Below, in pieces: positions 9,977-22,264 of a stretch of DNA of 64,000 nucleotides. Position 1 is the stretch's first letter. Every line of letters begins with the position of its first letter. The notes beneath the pieces are model-generated. The model made no database searches. It saw only the letters and a list, made by a program, of their open reading frames with translations, and was not told the DNA's origin. Source of the stretch: Magicicada septendecula (Eukaryota; Arthropoda; Insecta; Hemiptera; Cicadidae); contig CM068367.1 of assembly GCA_034769895.1 (NCBI GenBank), positions 314,711,986-314,775,985 of the forward strand, written 5' to 3'. A program made the translations under genes and the position numbers.

Positions 9977-12900
9977 TGTAACGAAGATTTCACGTCCGTC
10001 TCGTTTAAGCCCCGCGATGGAAGCCAATCTGTAACGATTTAGTGGGACGTCCGTGTAATTATGTATATGTTGTGTGTTCGCCTCACACTGGTGTCGTTAC
10101 ATCTATGTGTTGCGCTAGCGATGTCCGTAGCTATTCTGCAATTACCAGTACAACGCGAGTGGAAACCTTACCTGTTTTTTCATAGGGGTTTAATAATCCC
10201 GGGTGGTGCCAAATTGTTTACTCAAAACAATTAAAATTAATAAGTGTTATGGTTTAGCGATTTTCGTTATGACGGCCTGGAGCATTCAAATTTGTTCCCG
10301 CCTTCGTTCAACCTACTTGATCGAGCAGGTAGTTCGTAGAACTGGCGGCGTGTGCGCTTGCCGTCTTTCTCGCAGGTCTCTGTTATACAATACACAATTT
10401 ATCCAATACACTTCCCTATGAAATAAATACAATGGTTACACTCTGTACTAGTTTCTTTAATTATTGTTTGGTAATTATTCAGTTTGACAATAAAATTATT
10501 CTTGGTTATTAACAATTTTGCACCGACAATTAATATGAGTCTACTCTCTCTAGGGTTTGGCGAATCGATTTTGAACGGATTTTACAGTCTAATGTGGCGA
10601 CTGAGTTGTTTGTTTTCAGTTATTATCGTTCAAAATCTGGGTCCTTGTGATTACAAGAAAAATATTAATAATGATTACAATAAAAAGTACACTACCTTAC
10701 ATTATTTGTACTTAAATAATATAAAGTGTAGCTACAATTTGTTCCTGCAGTGTAGTAAAGTGTGTTTCAAAAGTTCGCAATCTAATGCTAGGTTATTTCC
10801 TTAGTTAATAAATTTTCAGTGTTTGTTTATCTTACTTAATCTTTGAAAGAAATTATATCCAGTTTATAGTGAGAGTTCAGATAACTGTGAGAAATATTTA
10901 AAGTGAGTTTATTTCTGGAATTTGGGTAATTTAATGATACTTATCAATCAGTAGGCTGGAGTTAAACCGTTGTTCATGGTGAAATGGAATTTGTCATCAA
11001 TTTTGAATGATTTGGGCTTCTGGCATCTTTTCCAAGTTAGTTGTAGTAATTTCTTCATTTAATTTTTATTTAATTTGGTCCTTGGCCTCAGTTGAAAGTT
11101 ATTGTTCATCGTCTGCTGCTTACTGGTTCTCCTTTTTGAATTTTGACTACTTTTTATACATTTTAAAATGAAAATTTAGGTCATTCAAGATTTGGCGTCT
11201 AATCTGGATGAGCGTCACTTTGAGAGTCCTATAAATTAACGGAAAATTCGTAACCAACGTCTGTTGTCATGGTTACGAATAAATTCTGATTGGTTAATCT
11301 TGTCTTATAACCATTGATATCAATTTTTAATTATGATTCAAAATAGCTGTATATCTTCTGATTGCTTTTATTCTTCTGTCTTCCTTCCTATGTATTAAAT
11401 ATTATCACTACTGTTTGTATTTCCTTTCAAAGATTATTTTGATATCCCATAAGGTTGGGTTCTATAAAATATTAATGTTTGTACAATTATGTCAATATTT
11501 GTTAATTACATTTCTCTTTTAATTTAAGTCCTTATTCTAACATTTTTCTTTTAATATGATTTACAAATCATCCTTGGCTAGTTACTCGCCTTGGATTTGT
11601 TAATTTCCTTGTTGATTTTATACAATTTGTAGTTATTTGTTTTTGACAGTTAGGTATTTCATAGGCCTAAGTAGCCATTGATTATATTTACTTATTTTAT
11701 ACAAATTATATCTCATTTTACTTTAATGTGTTTGGTTTTGTTATTATAATTGGTTGTTTTATTTGTTGATGTGTTTTGGATCTGATTTTATACTATTTGT
11801 AGGTTTCTATTATTTTCTATAACATGGCTTGTTAATTATTTCCTAACTGATTTTCCAGTGTAATTGTATCTGTATTGATTCACCTTCTTATTTATCTATT
11901 TAGCCCTTGTTAACAATATGGCTATTACTTACTATTAAAACATAACATCTAGGCCTATGGTCTGTACAATTCCTTCAGCCATATCCTTTCATAAATTTAA
12001 TTAAACAATTTTTTAACAGTTATTAGGTAATGTTTGTTTACAATTCATTTCATTCCTTATTATTTTTTGGGTGATAAACATCATCACACCTTTTAAACTT
12101 ACTCAATTAATTATCCCTTATAACTTGGGGTGTTTATTGATTTCATTTTTAATTCCTTATTTCTTACATAAGCTCTATCTTCAATCAATGGTAACACCAA
12201 CTGTTTACCTTTCATGGGATTTTCCCTTTTAAATACTAGTGTATACAATTAAACTTCATTATATTAAAAAATACGATTCTTTTTAAATAATAATGTCACC
12301 ATCAATCTTCAGTGTTCATTACAGGTTATTATCTGTTTACTTCTAGTACTATCATTAACAACATTATTAATCATTAATATGGTTCACCATTAATCATTTA
12401 GAGTTTATTATAGATTATTAAGTGTTTATTCCTATTAATATGGTTTCTAATGATTTTGGGGTTTTACACTTTCACTTTTGCACTCCTTAAATATTAAGTG
12501 TTTATTAGTGGGTAATCCCTATAATTACTTTTTCTTTGTCACTTAGTTGATTTTATATTCTCACTATCTCACTATCTCTCTCTTTACAAATATTATTTAC
12601 ATTATTAATAAGTTTATGTCTTTATAGAGTTTTTTGTTACATCTAACTCTAATTCTTGGGTTAGTGGACTTTTCTTTTTCACATTACTTTATTGGGTTTT
12701 ATCAAATCATTTACATTTATCTTTCAATCGATAATAATAATTATAGATAATACTTGGTTTGTTTCATGTTCATTTTCCTTCTTCACTTTCATCTTATTTT
12801 GTTTCATTTTATTTTGGTTTTCTCCTTCTCATTTGGTTTTATTTCATTTGGTTGTATGGAATTATTCACTTCCTTCAATTGGTTTCATTCTTGTTTGGTT

Positions 12901-13091
12901 TCGGTTTTCCCTTCTCCTTTTGTTTCTTTTTATTTTGTCAATCACTTGGGTTTGGTCATGTCGTCGTTCGTCGTGTCATTGTCATTTTATTTTCATTATT
13001 TTAAACATTTTATTTTATACGAATTATTTTTTATATTGTAGATTCATCTTTTTTATCCCTGGTATTGGGGTGGCTTATTTGTGTTGTAACA
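9977..13091 (+). mobile_element. Long LTR-like element, copy 2 (3.1 kb)
   Basis: Runs from TGTAACGAAGATTTCACG to GGTGGCTTATTTGTGTTGTAACA, flanked by atat at 9973-9976 and 13092-13095. It aligns along almost its whole length with 2781-5823 in the same orientation. Divergence is substantial, with many indels, so the copies are old. The first 80-100 bases differ most. No coding region: the T/F-rich frame at 12692-13159 reflects a poly-pyrimidine tract present in both copies (compare 5313-5659). Confidence 0.65.
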
Positions 13092-13095
13092 ATAT

Positions 13096-14690
13096 TTATA
13101 AAACAATATTGAATCAATTTATTTGTTACTTGCGTGGAGAATCCTTTCGATGTGCGTAGTCCTTAAGGTGTTGCATGCCGGTGAGTTGTCAGCAGCTGTT
13201 TGTTGCGCGTTAATCCTGGTTATGAATGCACTAATTCACTTTATCACAGATGTACACTACACTTGACATATTGGTGATACATACAATTATACACTCTGGT
13301 TTACTGGTTTACAACGTATTCTTGAATTTACATTAAGTGCATCTAACACAGTTCGCGTCGCGTGCGTCTCGATTATCTCATACCGTCGTGAATTTAACCC
13401 GAACTAATTCGCTTTCTTCAGTGATTTCACCACAACATATCGTATTGATAAACATTTATATGTAGTATTTACTTCTCGTTGTTCGTTACTACTCCGAACA
13501 TTCACTCATTAACTTATTACCGTATATTAAACTTTATAAATTTAGCGTTAGTAATTATCGCGTTCCCGTACTTCATTTTACAGCTGCGAATTTACTTTAT
13601 TCTTTAAATTACTAATAAATTTTATATCTATATAGTTAACGCAAAACAGCGCACGCGAGTCTCTTCAGTGTAGTTTCGCCGATATAAAAGAAGACTGCCT
13701 GATTTCTCTCCAAATTCATATTTTTATACTAGGCTTTGAATTTCCCTTACCATGTCTCGATAGAAAACAATCCCATAGGTTTAGACTAGCGCTAAATACA
13801 AAATCACCCAATCTCCTTAGCGAAAACCTCCCGCGCAACACATGACGCTTCCTCTGATTTGCCGAACGTTTTTCGCGTCTCACGTGCTTAAAAAACTAGC
13901 GTCACTATCTATCTCACTCTAACATCGCTCTCTCGAACATAACGGTATCGGTTGTTACATGCACTTAAAGTTTACAACATTGGCAAACACCCCTAATATC
14001 CTAGCGAATAATACATTTTATGATAGTTATGTCCCAAAACGTGACTTATCCTAATATTACCTTCCTTATAGACGTCAGCCCCAAGGCCGGCGTTGCTAAC
14101 CTACCGCTATACTCTACAGCTTTTTACAAGTTAATTTCTTTCATGTAACGCCGCCTAACGGTACAGGCGTTTCACTACCTCCCCGCTTTCTAAAACATAC
14201 ACATTTCTTTGCGTTCAGCATAGTTTGATTTCGTAAAATTTGCGATTGCTCAATTTTCTCGTTACATACTTATTACTAATTACGTCTGCTTTATTTACTC
14301 ACTTTTGGTATCTTTGATATTTGTTTTTGTAGACAACGAGAAGTTTTAAGAATTGTTTACATGTATGTTCACAAATTATAGATAATGCAAACCTCATTTT
14401 ATTTGTTTAATTATAATTTTACCCTTATTTACCAATTTTTTACTTTTACTATATTTACTTAGCACAAAAATTAAAAGAAATATTAATTTTTTTTATTATT
14501 GTAATTGTTAATAACAATACATTTTTCGTTTCCAGGCAATTGATCAAAATTAATACAAATTATATACTTATTTAGTTCAATTTAAACCGGCCACGTTTAC
14601 AGTTGGTGTCTCTGCTTATAAATTCTCTCGTGGCCCGTTTACCCGTTATGAAACGCTCCAGGTAATGGGATTTTTATTATTATTATTGTC
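13096..14690. other. Unassigned DNA
   Basis: No gene recognised. Several TGTTAC/GTAAC words occur (13124, 13952, 14147), but none pairs into a convincing LTR with a target duplication. Base composition is less AT-rich than in the neighbouring LTR-like element. Confidence 0.4.
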
Positions 14691-14750
14691 GCGATTAGGA
14701 CACGGGCATCACACTCACACACACCCGTTTGGCGGACACATGCTCCCAAG

Positions 14751-14957
14751 CAGTTTGCGTGTTGAAGTCAGTGCAAGGCGCGCGCTTGCATTGATTCCAA
14801 CACGCATTCACGCACGCACACGCATTAACGCCAGCGTGTACAGACTCACACCGCACCGCTAGAGCCAACACATGCCACGCATGCAGTTTGCGAGTTGGGG
14901 TCAGTGCAAGGCGCGCGCTTGCATTGATTCGGACACGCATTCTCGCACGCACACGCA
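14751..14957. repeat. Direct duplication of a roughly 76-bp GC-rich segment
   Basis: 14751-14826 and 14882-14957 share gcagtttgcg.gttg, gtcagtgcaaggcgcgcgct, tgcattgattc and acgcattc.cgcacgcaca. The core tgcaaggcgcgcgcttgca is itself nearly palindromic. Open frames here come from CAC/GCA-rich sequence and look spurious. Confidence 0.85.
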
Positions 14958-15244
14958 TGTAGGACTCGGGGTGTACACACATGCTTTGTTGTTCTAATCG
15001 TGGCAATCATAGTAGTAAAATTTTTCACAACTGGAGTACGTTCACAATGGGTAAATACAGCCAGGGAATATTTATTTCAGAGACATTAAAATAATTAGCA
15101 GCAAAACTATTGTCTACAGTAAAATACGACTAAATAAATATTAGTTATGATCTCACGCACGAATGCTGCTACTAAATGAGCCTTTTAAAAATATGAAGAC
15201 AAAAGCATAAGTTTATGTTTCTTCTTTGTTACCTACTTCGTTTA

Positions 15245-15301
15245 CACAACGCACGCGCACACGCGCGCGCGCGCGCGCGCGCACACACACACACACACAC
15301 A
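15245..15301. repeat. (CG)n(CA)n compound microsatellite
   Basis: Alternating purine-pyrimidine tract: about 13 CG units followed by about 10 CA units. Such tracts can adopt Z-DNA. Confidence 0.95.
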
Positions 15302-15544
15302 GGTATTTCACTTCTATAGCCCACATTCTGCTTTTTTTCACTCGGTACCTGTGATTCGTGTACAAAAAATTAATATCCGTCTGTAACTTTACCTTCATTT
15401 TTAGTATAATATTAACGGTCTAAATAAAAAAATAGAACTTATGTTTATGACCTAGCTGGTTTTTACTACACAATTAACAAAATCACGAAATTCAACAGCA
15501 AAAAATTATTTATTAAAAAGACTGAACACGTAACAGGAAACATT

Positions 15545-15730
15545 TTTCACTTTTTATAAAGTAATTTCAGGTGTGTTTAAATATTTTTCTCATTTTGAAG
15601 TGTTGTCATCTCATCATCATATTAATAGCAAAAGTTCTAATAAAAAATGAATATAACATAATATTTCAAACATTTTATTTGTAAAATAATTCATTCTTTT
15701 AATCGTTTTGGATTTTGTCTCAAATAATTT
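15545..15730. repeat. Dispersed repeat, copy 2 (paralogue at 1-190)
   Basis: Matches 1-190 in the same orientation with small indels. It ends near caaataatttggtcgcc, after which the copies diverge. Confidence 0.85.
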
Positions 15731-16487
15731 GGTCGCCCTACTTAACATATTAATGAAGGAATAAAAACGGAAATAACATATGCTACACATGGTTTTGTGC
15801 TGTATGTTTCATTTGTTTACCACACCTTTGTTTACAGTGCGTTAGTTAAGTCACGTAGCTTACAGGTGTGGACGCTCCCTCCAAGGTCACAGTAGTAACC
15901 TGCATGAGTAATAAAGTACACTTGCTTAATGATGTGTAACGTTGGCAACTCCGTTCTATTGTACTTCGCTGGCCTACTGTGCCGCCGGCTTTGCTAAATA
16001 TCGGTCATTTTTCTTCTAATCAACATTAATGTTGTTAGTTCCGAATGATCTCATGAAAGATTGTACATAAAAGTTAATATTCCTACGTTCCCATAGTAAG
16101 GAATGCTTCCTAATTTTGTCTCACAAAGAAAAGAACGTATTTTCAGTTCGCGTAGATATTTGTATACAAGGCAAAACGAAAAATATAAGCTGAAAAGGAT
16201 CAGTTATTATATTCACATAAAGTTCTAAGTATTAATTCACTGTTCAGTTCTTACGATTACTGATAAGGAAACTGGTGTCTCACTGATAACAAAAATAGGG
16301 AGTTATCAGTTGATCAGTAACTGAATTATCGGATTCAAGAAGATATTTATAATTCTTAATCTAGGATAAATAATATAGTCTTATCCTATTATCATTGTTA
16401 TTATATTAGTGTATTCATAATTGCTCACATTATTCTTGGCATTTAATACTCATAGTAAATAACATTTTATAGTTTTTGAACAATTTT

Positions 16488-16599
16488 ATTATTTATTTAC
16501 AATGTTTCGACAGTTTATTTTATATCACTTAGGCCTACGTGTAAAATTACATTGTACGGTATTGTAAAATAATCTGTCAAAACATTGTAAATAAATAAT
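16488..16599. repeat. Inverted repeat, about 38-bp arms
   Basis: Left arm 16488-16525 (atttatttacaatgttt.gacag.ttattttata) pairs with right arm 16561-16599 with about three mismatches. The spacer is about 35 bases and contains taggcctacgtg. MITE-sized, but no target duplication is obvious because both edges are A/T-rich. Confidence 0.75.
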
Positions 16600-18206
16600 T
16601 AAAAATATATTCTTTTTCAAAAATTATAATATATTATTTATTACGCGTAGGTATTATTCTATAGCAACGTCATTATAAAAGTATAATTAAATTGAAATTC
16701 CTTTCATTACTATGTAATAAATTAAAAGTCATACATAGTAATAAATGCAATCAATTTCCTTTTAGACAAATTATTTTAGGTACGCTAATAAGATGTGCGA
16801 TATCAGTCTGTAACAGGAGTCCACATCGAAATCTGTATATGCTGTCAATGTCACACTTCGTTCATAATCATTATTTACAAATAAATATTTACCCTTGGGG
16901 CTGTTTGTTCTCAAAGCCCTATGAAAAGAAAGTATGGGTAACATATAAAGTTTTTGAGATCCACAAGAAAAAAACACATTCTAGTCAATAATAATTTTAA
17001 TAATAAAAATTGAATATAACTTAAGTTAGTATATATTATAATTAAATATATTTTAATAAATTAATTTATTCTTGGACATTTATAAATTACACTACGATTC
17101 TAAACATCTAACGGTTGAAATGTAAGAATGACATCCTCGCTTTATATTAAAAAAAAAACAGAATTTTTGTCTGGAAATAATTATTTATTTACAGTTTTTC
17201 ATTTTATCAAAATTTGAATGATTGTTTAAGTAAATATGGGGAGAATATTCTTTTCCACCTAAATTTATGAATAACTGTCTTCCATAGAAGTGGTAGGCTA
17301 CCAGCATTTCGTGAAGTATGGAAGTAATGAGGATGTCATCCTAAGGGACACCAAACTCGTAATGTTTTACAGATCAGATTTATCTTCTAAATTCTTCTGT
17401 GCTACGAGATCCACTGTAAAACCAGGACGTTATCTAGGTTAAGAACTCTATAAGACACAATTCAATTATCGTAAAGCCCCAACTAGTCTTTCCCTTCCAC
17501 AACATATCTGCTAACTGAAACTTAAAATTTTGGAAACAGTGAAGGTGAAGGTTCACGACCTAGATGGGGTAAACACAGCTCTTTCCATTAGTGACACCGG
17601 ATTGACGAGTGTTCATTCCTTATCAAGGAGAAGAAGAAAATAGAAAAAAACCCATTACTGAGTTAAAATTATAAAAAGTATATTAAAAATTGATTGTAAC
17701 TAGAATTTATTTTTATATAGGTCAGTATCCGTTAAAACTAAGAAATATCAAGCAACGAATGGTACTGAAAATCTGAAGTTTTAAACTGTAATTTCTTGTC
17801 TGTAATGATTACAATTTAACACTTTGTTAGTTCCTTAAATAAAAATCGAATTCTTGTGATCTGAGTAATTTACTAATCAATCGCCATTAGAATATCACTT
17901 CGTTACCGTTAGGTAATCACTTCAACACAGTTTAAGAATTGAAGAAAGCTAATTTAGAGTATTTTGACTCTTAAACATATAGTAAACGGATCTACGATAT
18001 CAACCTCTTTTTCGATGTTAATAAGTATTTTGTTTTCTCCGTTTAATAATGAGATGACTATCGAGGTTAAAAACTGCAGTTTCCCAAAAAAATGGAAATT
18101 TTAACTCAGATTAAATAAACGTTATTAATACAATATAAAATAGTAACTATACAACTTTACAAACACACCCTCCTGAGCTTTGAGTTTTCTTGTAATTCTA
18201 GAAAGA

Positions 18207-18233
18207 TGTGTGTGTGTGTGTGTGTGTGTGTGT
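18207..18233. repeat. (GT)n microsatellite
   Basis: About 13 uninterrupted GT units. Confidence 0.95.
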
Positions 18234-18934
18234 TCAATTGTTTAAATTATTTAAAGTAAAGCCATTAGATTTAATTAATCATTAGATTTAATTAATTAAT
18301 CATTTAAATAACTCTAATTAATTATTCTTCAGAATACGGGATTTTTAAAATAAAAATTAATGTTAACTGCTCCCCTTTCCTTGATAATAAATATTCCCGT
18401 ATTTCCAACCACGTCATATGTAATTTACCTTAGTTTTTCTTGTACATGAGAACAAAATGTTCACAAAGGACATCTTCTGTAGGAAAGGTATTTTAAAAGA
18501 AAGAAACGCCTGGCGGCAGGTAATAAGCATCACTTTAAAATTCATAATGTGGGTGGGCAGCTGAGGGGGAGTTCTTCTAGATTTCAGACGCTAAACAATA
18601 GATATCAACCTTGATAGGTTCTGCTTTTGTTCTGATGAAGTAAACAAAGAAAAGTACTTGATTATTTGCATACAGTCTCCTGCCACCTGTACCTGCTTAT
18701 ACCTGTAAACTGACTTAAGAATTTCATTTAGCCTATCCATGATTAATCGATCATGTAAGAAAAAGGAAATATCAATTACCTAATTCCTTTTCATATTTAC
18801 AAGTGTAGATAAAAGACATATTTTTTACCTATTCGAAGAGTAATAAATATGAAATACAGATCAGTTAACAATAATTGTGAGGAAAATTCACAGTTGATAT
18901 TTATGATGAAAAAAAGTAAATAAACTTTACGGTA

Positions 18935-19045
18935 CTCTGTTGAAAGTCGATTGACAACTCTCCGGCCTGTTAGGCCGTGGTCCACTACAGCAGACGTTTC
19001 GGCCCCACCGTTGGAGGCCACCTTCAGTGTAAACGACTCAGGTAA
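18935..19045 (-). mobile_element. Penelope-like terminal fragment
   Basis: Read on the minus strand, the order is CACTGAAGGTGGCC, GGGGCCGAAACGTCTG, TGTAGTGGACCACGGCC, then TAACAGGCCGGAGAGTT. This combination (CTGAAG..., a GC-rich hairpin, GAAACGTC, then a CGGCC/GGCCGG repeat) is the usual look of terminal repeats of Penelope-like retroelements, which are known to carry hammerhead-type motifs. The same order of motifs occurs in the block at 20651-20957 and its two copies, so they are distant relatives. Only the terminal piece is present. Confidence 0.55.
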
Positions 19046-20650
19046 CTGGTGACGACCGTTTTAGTCACACACAACACATAAAATTACATTCGAGTGAGTG
19101 ACTAGATAACTTATTTATTACGTCGATCGAGGAAACAAAAGTTATTACGTCTTTGCCATTTACTTAGACAAAGACTGAATTCTGTTAAATTCTTTGAAAC
19201 TATTTATCTTAAACCGTACTTTTAACCTCCACCTTATAATAGGCATATTGAGGTGTCAGTTCGCTTATCAGAAAACATTTCCTGACACAGAATTTACAGA
19301 TTTATCACGAAGCTTTTTTCTGATTAGCGATAAAGGGTTAGTCTCCTTAGCTTTAGTAAATTTAGAAACTGGTTCATTACTAAAGAAAATCATTAACCTC
19401 GAATAATGAGTACGAGTTACTTCCTCTGTAAAGAAGCTCCGTTCAGATGAGTGCAAGTTCGCTTATGAACATTGTTTTACTGCCTCTGGTTTGGATTTCT
19501 GGCATCAATAAATGGCCTGTGGACCTTAAGAGGTTAACATACGTAACAACGTTTTCTTTAATAATTATAATGGATTTATTACTTCTAAATGCTTGCGCTA
19601 GGAAACTTAAATGGGTGGTAAGTTAAATAAATAAATATTTAAAAAACACTAAAACGGGCCTTTGACTCATGTAAATTCTTGGCACAGTGGAAAAAACTAT
19701 AAATTAACACAGCTACAAGGACTTTTGTTGTATTTGTATTCTCAAGAGACTACAATTACGAAATATAACTCTAAGCCAACAATAAAGTATGATAGATGAA
19801 ACAATAGATACTGTAAAGTTTTGTCTTGAGATTTATCTTCCTAGGAGTGTCAGAGATTTAGGAAAACACATCAGTCTAGCATACACGTATACACGTCGAC
19901 TATCAGTGTCCAACAATACTTTTCCAACGCAAACTGCACGAGATATTTAAAGGAAAGCGATTACCGCAAGTTAGTATTGCATGGTGAAACTTTCCAATCA
20001 CACGTGTCAATCCCAATTTGGTCATCGGTCGTCGTGCCAATGAATCAGCTGTCTTGTACTTTCTTCAACAGTCGCAAAAAAAGTAAGCCTTAAAATTTGT
20101 TTACGACTATATTAGCTAATGTTACAAACAATCGGTTTTATAAGACAATATATTACAGGACTTATTCAAATAAATTAAATTATGTCGAAATTTTATTTAC
20201 ACTCTGTCAAGTGAATGTCTGAACCAGTATTTTGTCTAGCTGAAGTTAAAAATAACTGTACAGAGAACAAAGAACTCGAGACAAAACATTACGTTACTTT
20301 CTTCTTACTGTTATGTGGTTTATGCGAACCATTAGTGTACACAGACACGATCATAGTAATATTATCAGATATACTAGAAAATAGTAGAACACGTATTGAT
20401 GATCCTGTGGATTAGCAGACGGAATTCTTTGGTTTAGTCACTCATTTATTGTTATGTAACGAACATCCTAATCAACATACGTAAATAAAAACTCATCATC
20501 TGTTTATCTACCTTAAGATCAAGTTAATGTGAATTACATCCACTCCTCTGTCAAGAGTAAAAAGAGCGTAATCTGCAGAAGAAAAAAGAATCACTGACTG
20601 AGAACTCAAGTAATAAAGTATTGAATATTTCTTCGTTTATTTCTTATAAA
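19046..20650. other. Unassigned DNA
   Basis: Short open frames (19194-19406, 20215-20415) resemble no known family. No repeats recognised. Confidence 0.5.
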
Positions 20651-20957
20651 AATCGGTATGGAGAACCATACATGACTTCCATATTCTAAGATTTATACTT
20701 AAAATCATTTTCGAAATGAAATATTACCATAGAAACTACTTCTTTCTACTTACTGCTTCAGCCTTAACCACAGTACTGTGGTCACTAACGTATACCACCT
20801 CACGTTATCGCACTCGATTTTCACTGATGATGGAAGTCGATGGCATTGCCGAAACGTCTGGTTTTGTAGAAAACATTGGACTACGGCCAAATATCCCGGG
20901 AAGGAATTTTAACAAAAACTACTTCTTTGTTGCCGATAACGTTGTACACATATATAT
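20651..20957 (+). repeat. Module A, copy 1: Penelope-like 5' block
   Basis: About 307 bp, nearly identical to 61238-61543 and 63097-63404. It begins atcggtatggagaaccatac, where gtatgg/ccatac can form a small hairpin, followed by the subterminal motif acttccatattct. Its centre holds ctgatga (20824) and gaaac (20851), the core words of hammerhead ribozymes, then actacggcc. The word actacttctt occurs near both ends (about 20735 and 20920). Confidence 0.85.
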
Positions 20958-21445
20958 AAAATATATGCATAAAATTAATGGCTTGTATAAGTTAATGATT
21001 GATCTCCATTAAGTAGTGCTCAAGTTTCCAAAGTTTTAATATTATGATGTCCGTAATTAAAACATCAGAGCAGGTTTAGTGTGAATGAGGGTACACTGTG
21101 GACAAAAATTTTCAACATTTCCTATTGAGCGTTGCTTAGAGTAAAGCTGCGAATCTACAGTGTATATTTCACAGAACAAACACGCGAAAAAGAAGGAGCG
21201 CTCCGAAGTCACTCATGGACCCTCAGCATCTTGCAGAGGGTTCATTCCCTAAAGACGAAAAGTCTGTCTATGAATCGTTCGTCTGTAAACACGTGCAGTT
21301 ACATTGCCCAGCGATCCACAGGAAGCAAATTGATGTCCATTTTTTCGGCTTGCACGCGTTATGTTGGTGTGGGTTTCGGCACTTTCCATTTAAAAAGCGT
21401 GCAAATGTAAGAAAATAAACATGAGTGAGGCCAGAAATAACGTGA

Positions 21446-21515
<70 letters not shown>

Positions 21516-21780
21516 CTGCCTTTTTATTGCTGTAGGCATAATAATAAAATTGTGTGTGTGTGCGCGCGCGCGCGCGTGTGTGTGTGTCTTACCTGCCTTT
21601 TTATTGCTGTAGGCATAATAATAAAATGGAAACGTAAACATTACATAACAGAGATATGCTTACCTGCCACGAACGATATATTATTTTATACATGGAGGAG
21701 TTCAGTGACATACACACGTACAGAAGAATTATATATATAAAGATATTAACTCATACATAATTTACATTAAAATGAAAAAA
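20958..21780 (+). repeat. Module B, copy 1: middle block with GT tracts
   Basis: About 95% identical to 61544-62200. It contains a plus-strand frame (21215-21418) starting MDPQHLAEGSFPKDEKSVYE that is also open in the other copy. Two (GT)n tracts (21451-21511 and 21551-21589, the second GC-interrupted) are each followed by ttacctgcctttttattgct, so a roughly 90-bp GT-plus-tail segment is tandemly duplicated here. The frame matches no family I know. Confidence 0.8.
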
Positions 21781-22042
21781 CTATAATTTTATTGCCTGGC
21801 AACAAAATTATTTTATTTTTAACAATTACCATTGTTTCAAAAAGTTTAAATGAATTTTCAAGTACTTTACTGTTGTTTAAACGTAAAAGGTTGCAGGTAA
21901 ACTACCCCTTCCCCTTAACCGATCTTCACCAAAATCTAAAGTCCTTGAGACCTCTACAATTCAGGGATGTATGCAAAACATTATTTGATTCTGTTTGAAT
22001 TTGCGGCTGTTATCGTTTGCCATAGAAAATACGCTTGATAAA

Positions 22043-22190
22043 ATATCGGTATGGAGAACCATACATGACTTCCATATTCTAAGATTTATATTTAAAATCA
22101 TTTTCAGCCAAACAGCCAGGCTGTATCTTACCTGCCTTTTTATTGCTGTATTAAATGAAAAATATTATATTACATTAAAATGAAAAAATT
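22043..22190 (+). repeat. Second, short element 5' end inside the array
   Basis: After the first C unit the sequence restarts with atatcggtatggagaaccat and runs about 60 bp into module A. It then switches at ttttcagccaaacagccagg to a different linker before returning to the C leader (tgcctggcaacaaaattatt). The same short form occurs inverted at 28790-28946. So the family has a long form (A+B) and a short form (A-start plus linker). Confidence 0.8.
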
Positions 22191-22264
22191 ATAATTTTAT
22201 TGCCTGGCAACAAAATTATTTTATTTTTAACAATTACCATTGTTTCAAAAAGTTTAAATAAATT

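Larger units (their letters stand above)
15731..18934. other. Unassigned AT-rich DNA
   Basis: No coding region is recognised. It contains the inverted repeat at 16488-16599 and a (GT)n tract at 18207-18233. The small open frames at 16692-16991 lack any familiar motif. Confidence 0.5.

Noticed and set aside
13124..14149. LTR between TGTTAC at 13124 and GTAAC at 14147
   Set aside because: No matching target duplication and no second copy in the window.
20824..20855. Calling an active hammerhead ribozyme
   Set aside because: The core words are present, but the stem next to GAAAC and the stem before CTGATGA do not pair well by hand, so it is reported only as a finding to test.
20651..20957. Module A as an LTR of a 1.5-kb retroelement
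   Set aside because: No TG...CA ends, no primer-binding site or polypurine tract, and the second A at 63097 is the start of a further copy cut by a hAT-like insertion. Tandem head-to-tail copies explain the direct repeat better.
21390..21740. Open frames of 60-95 codons on both strands
   Set aside because: They are translations of (GT)n/(CA)n tracts, giving VCVCVC or HTHTHT peptides, and not genes.
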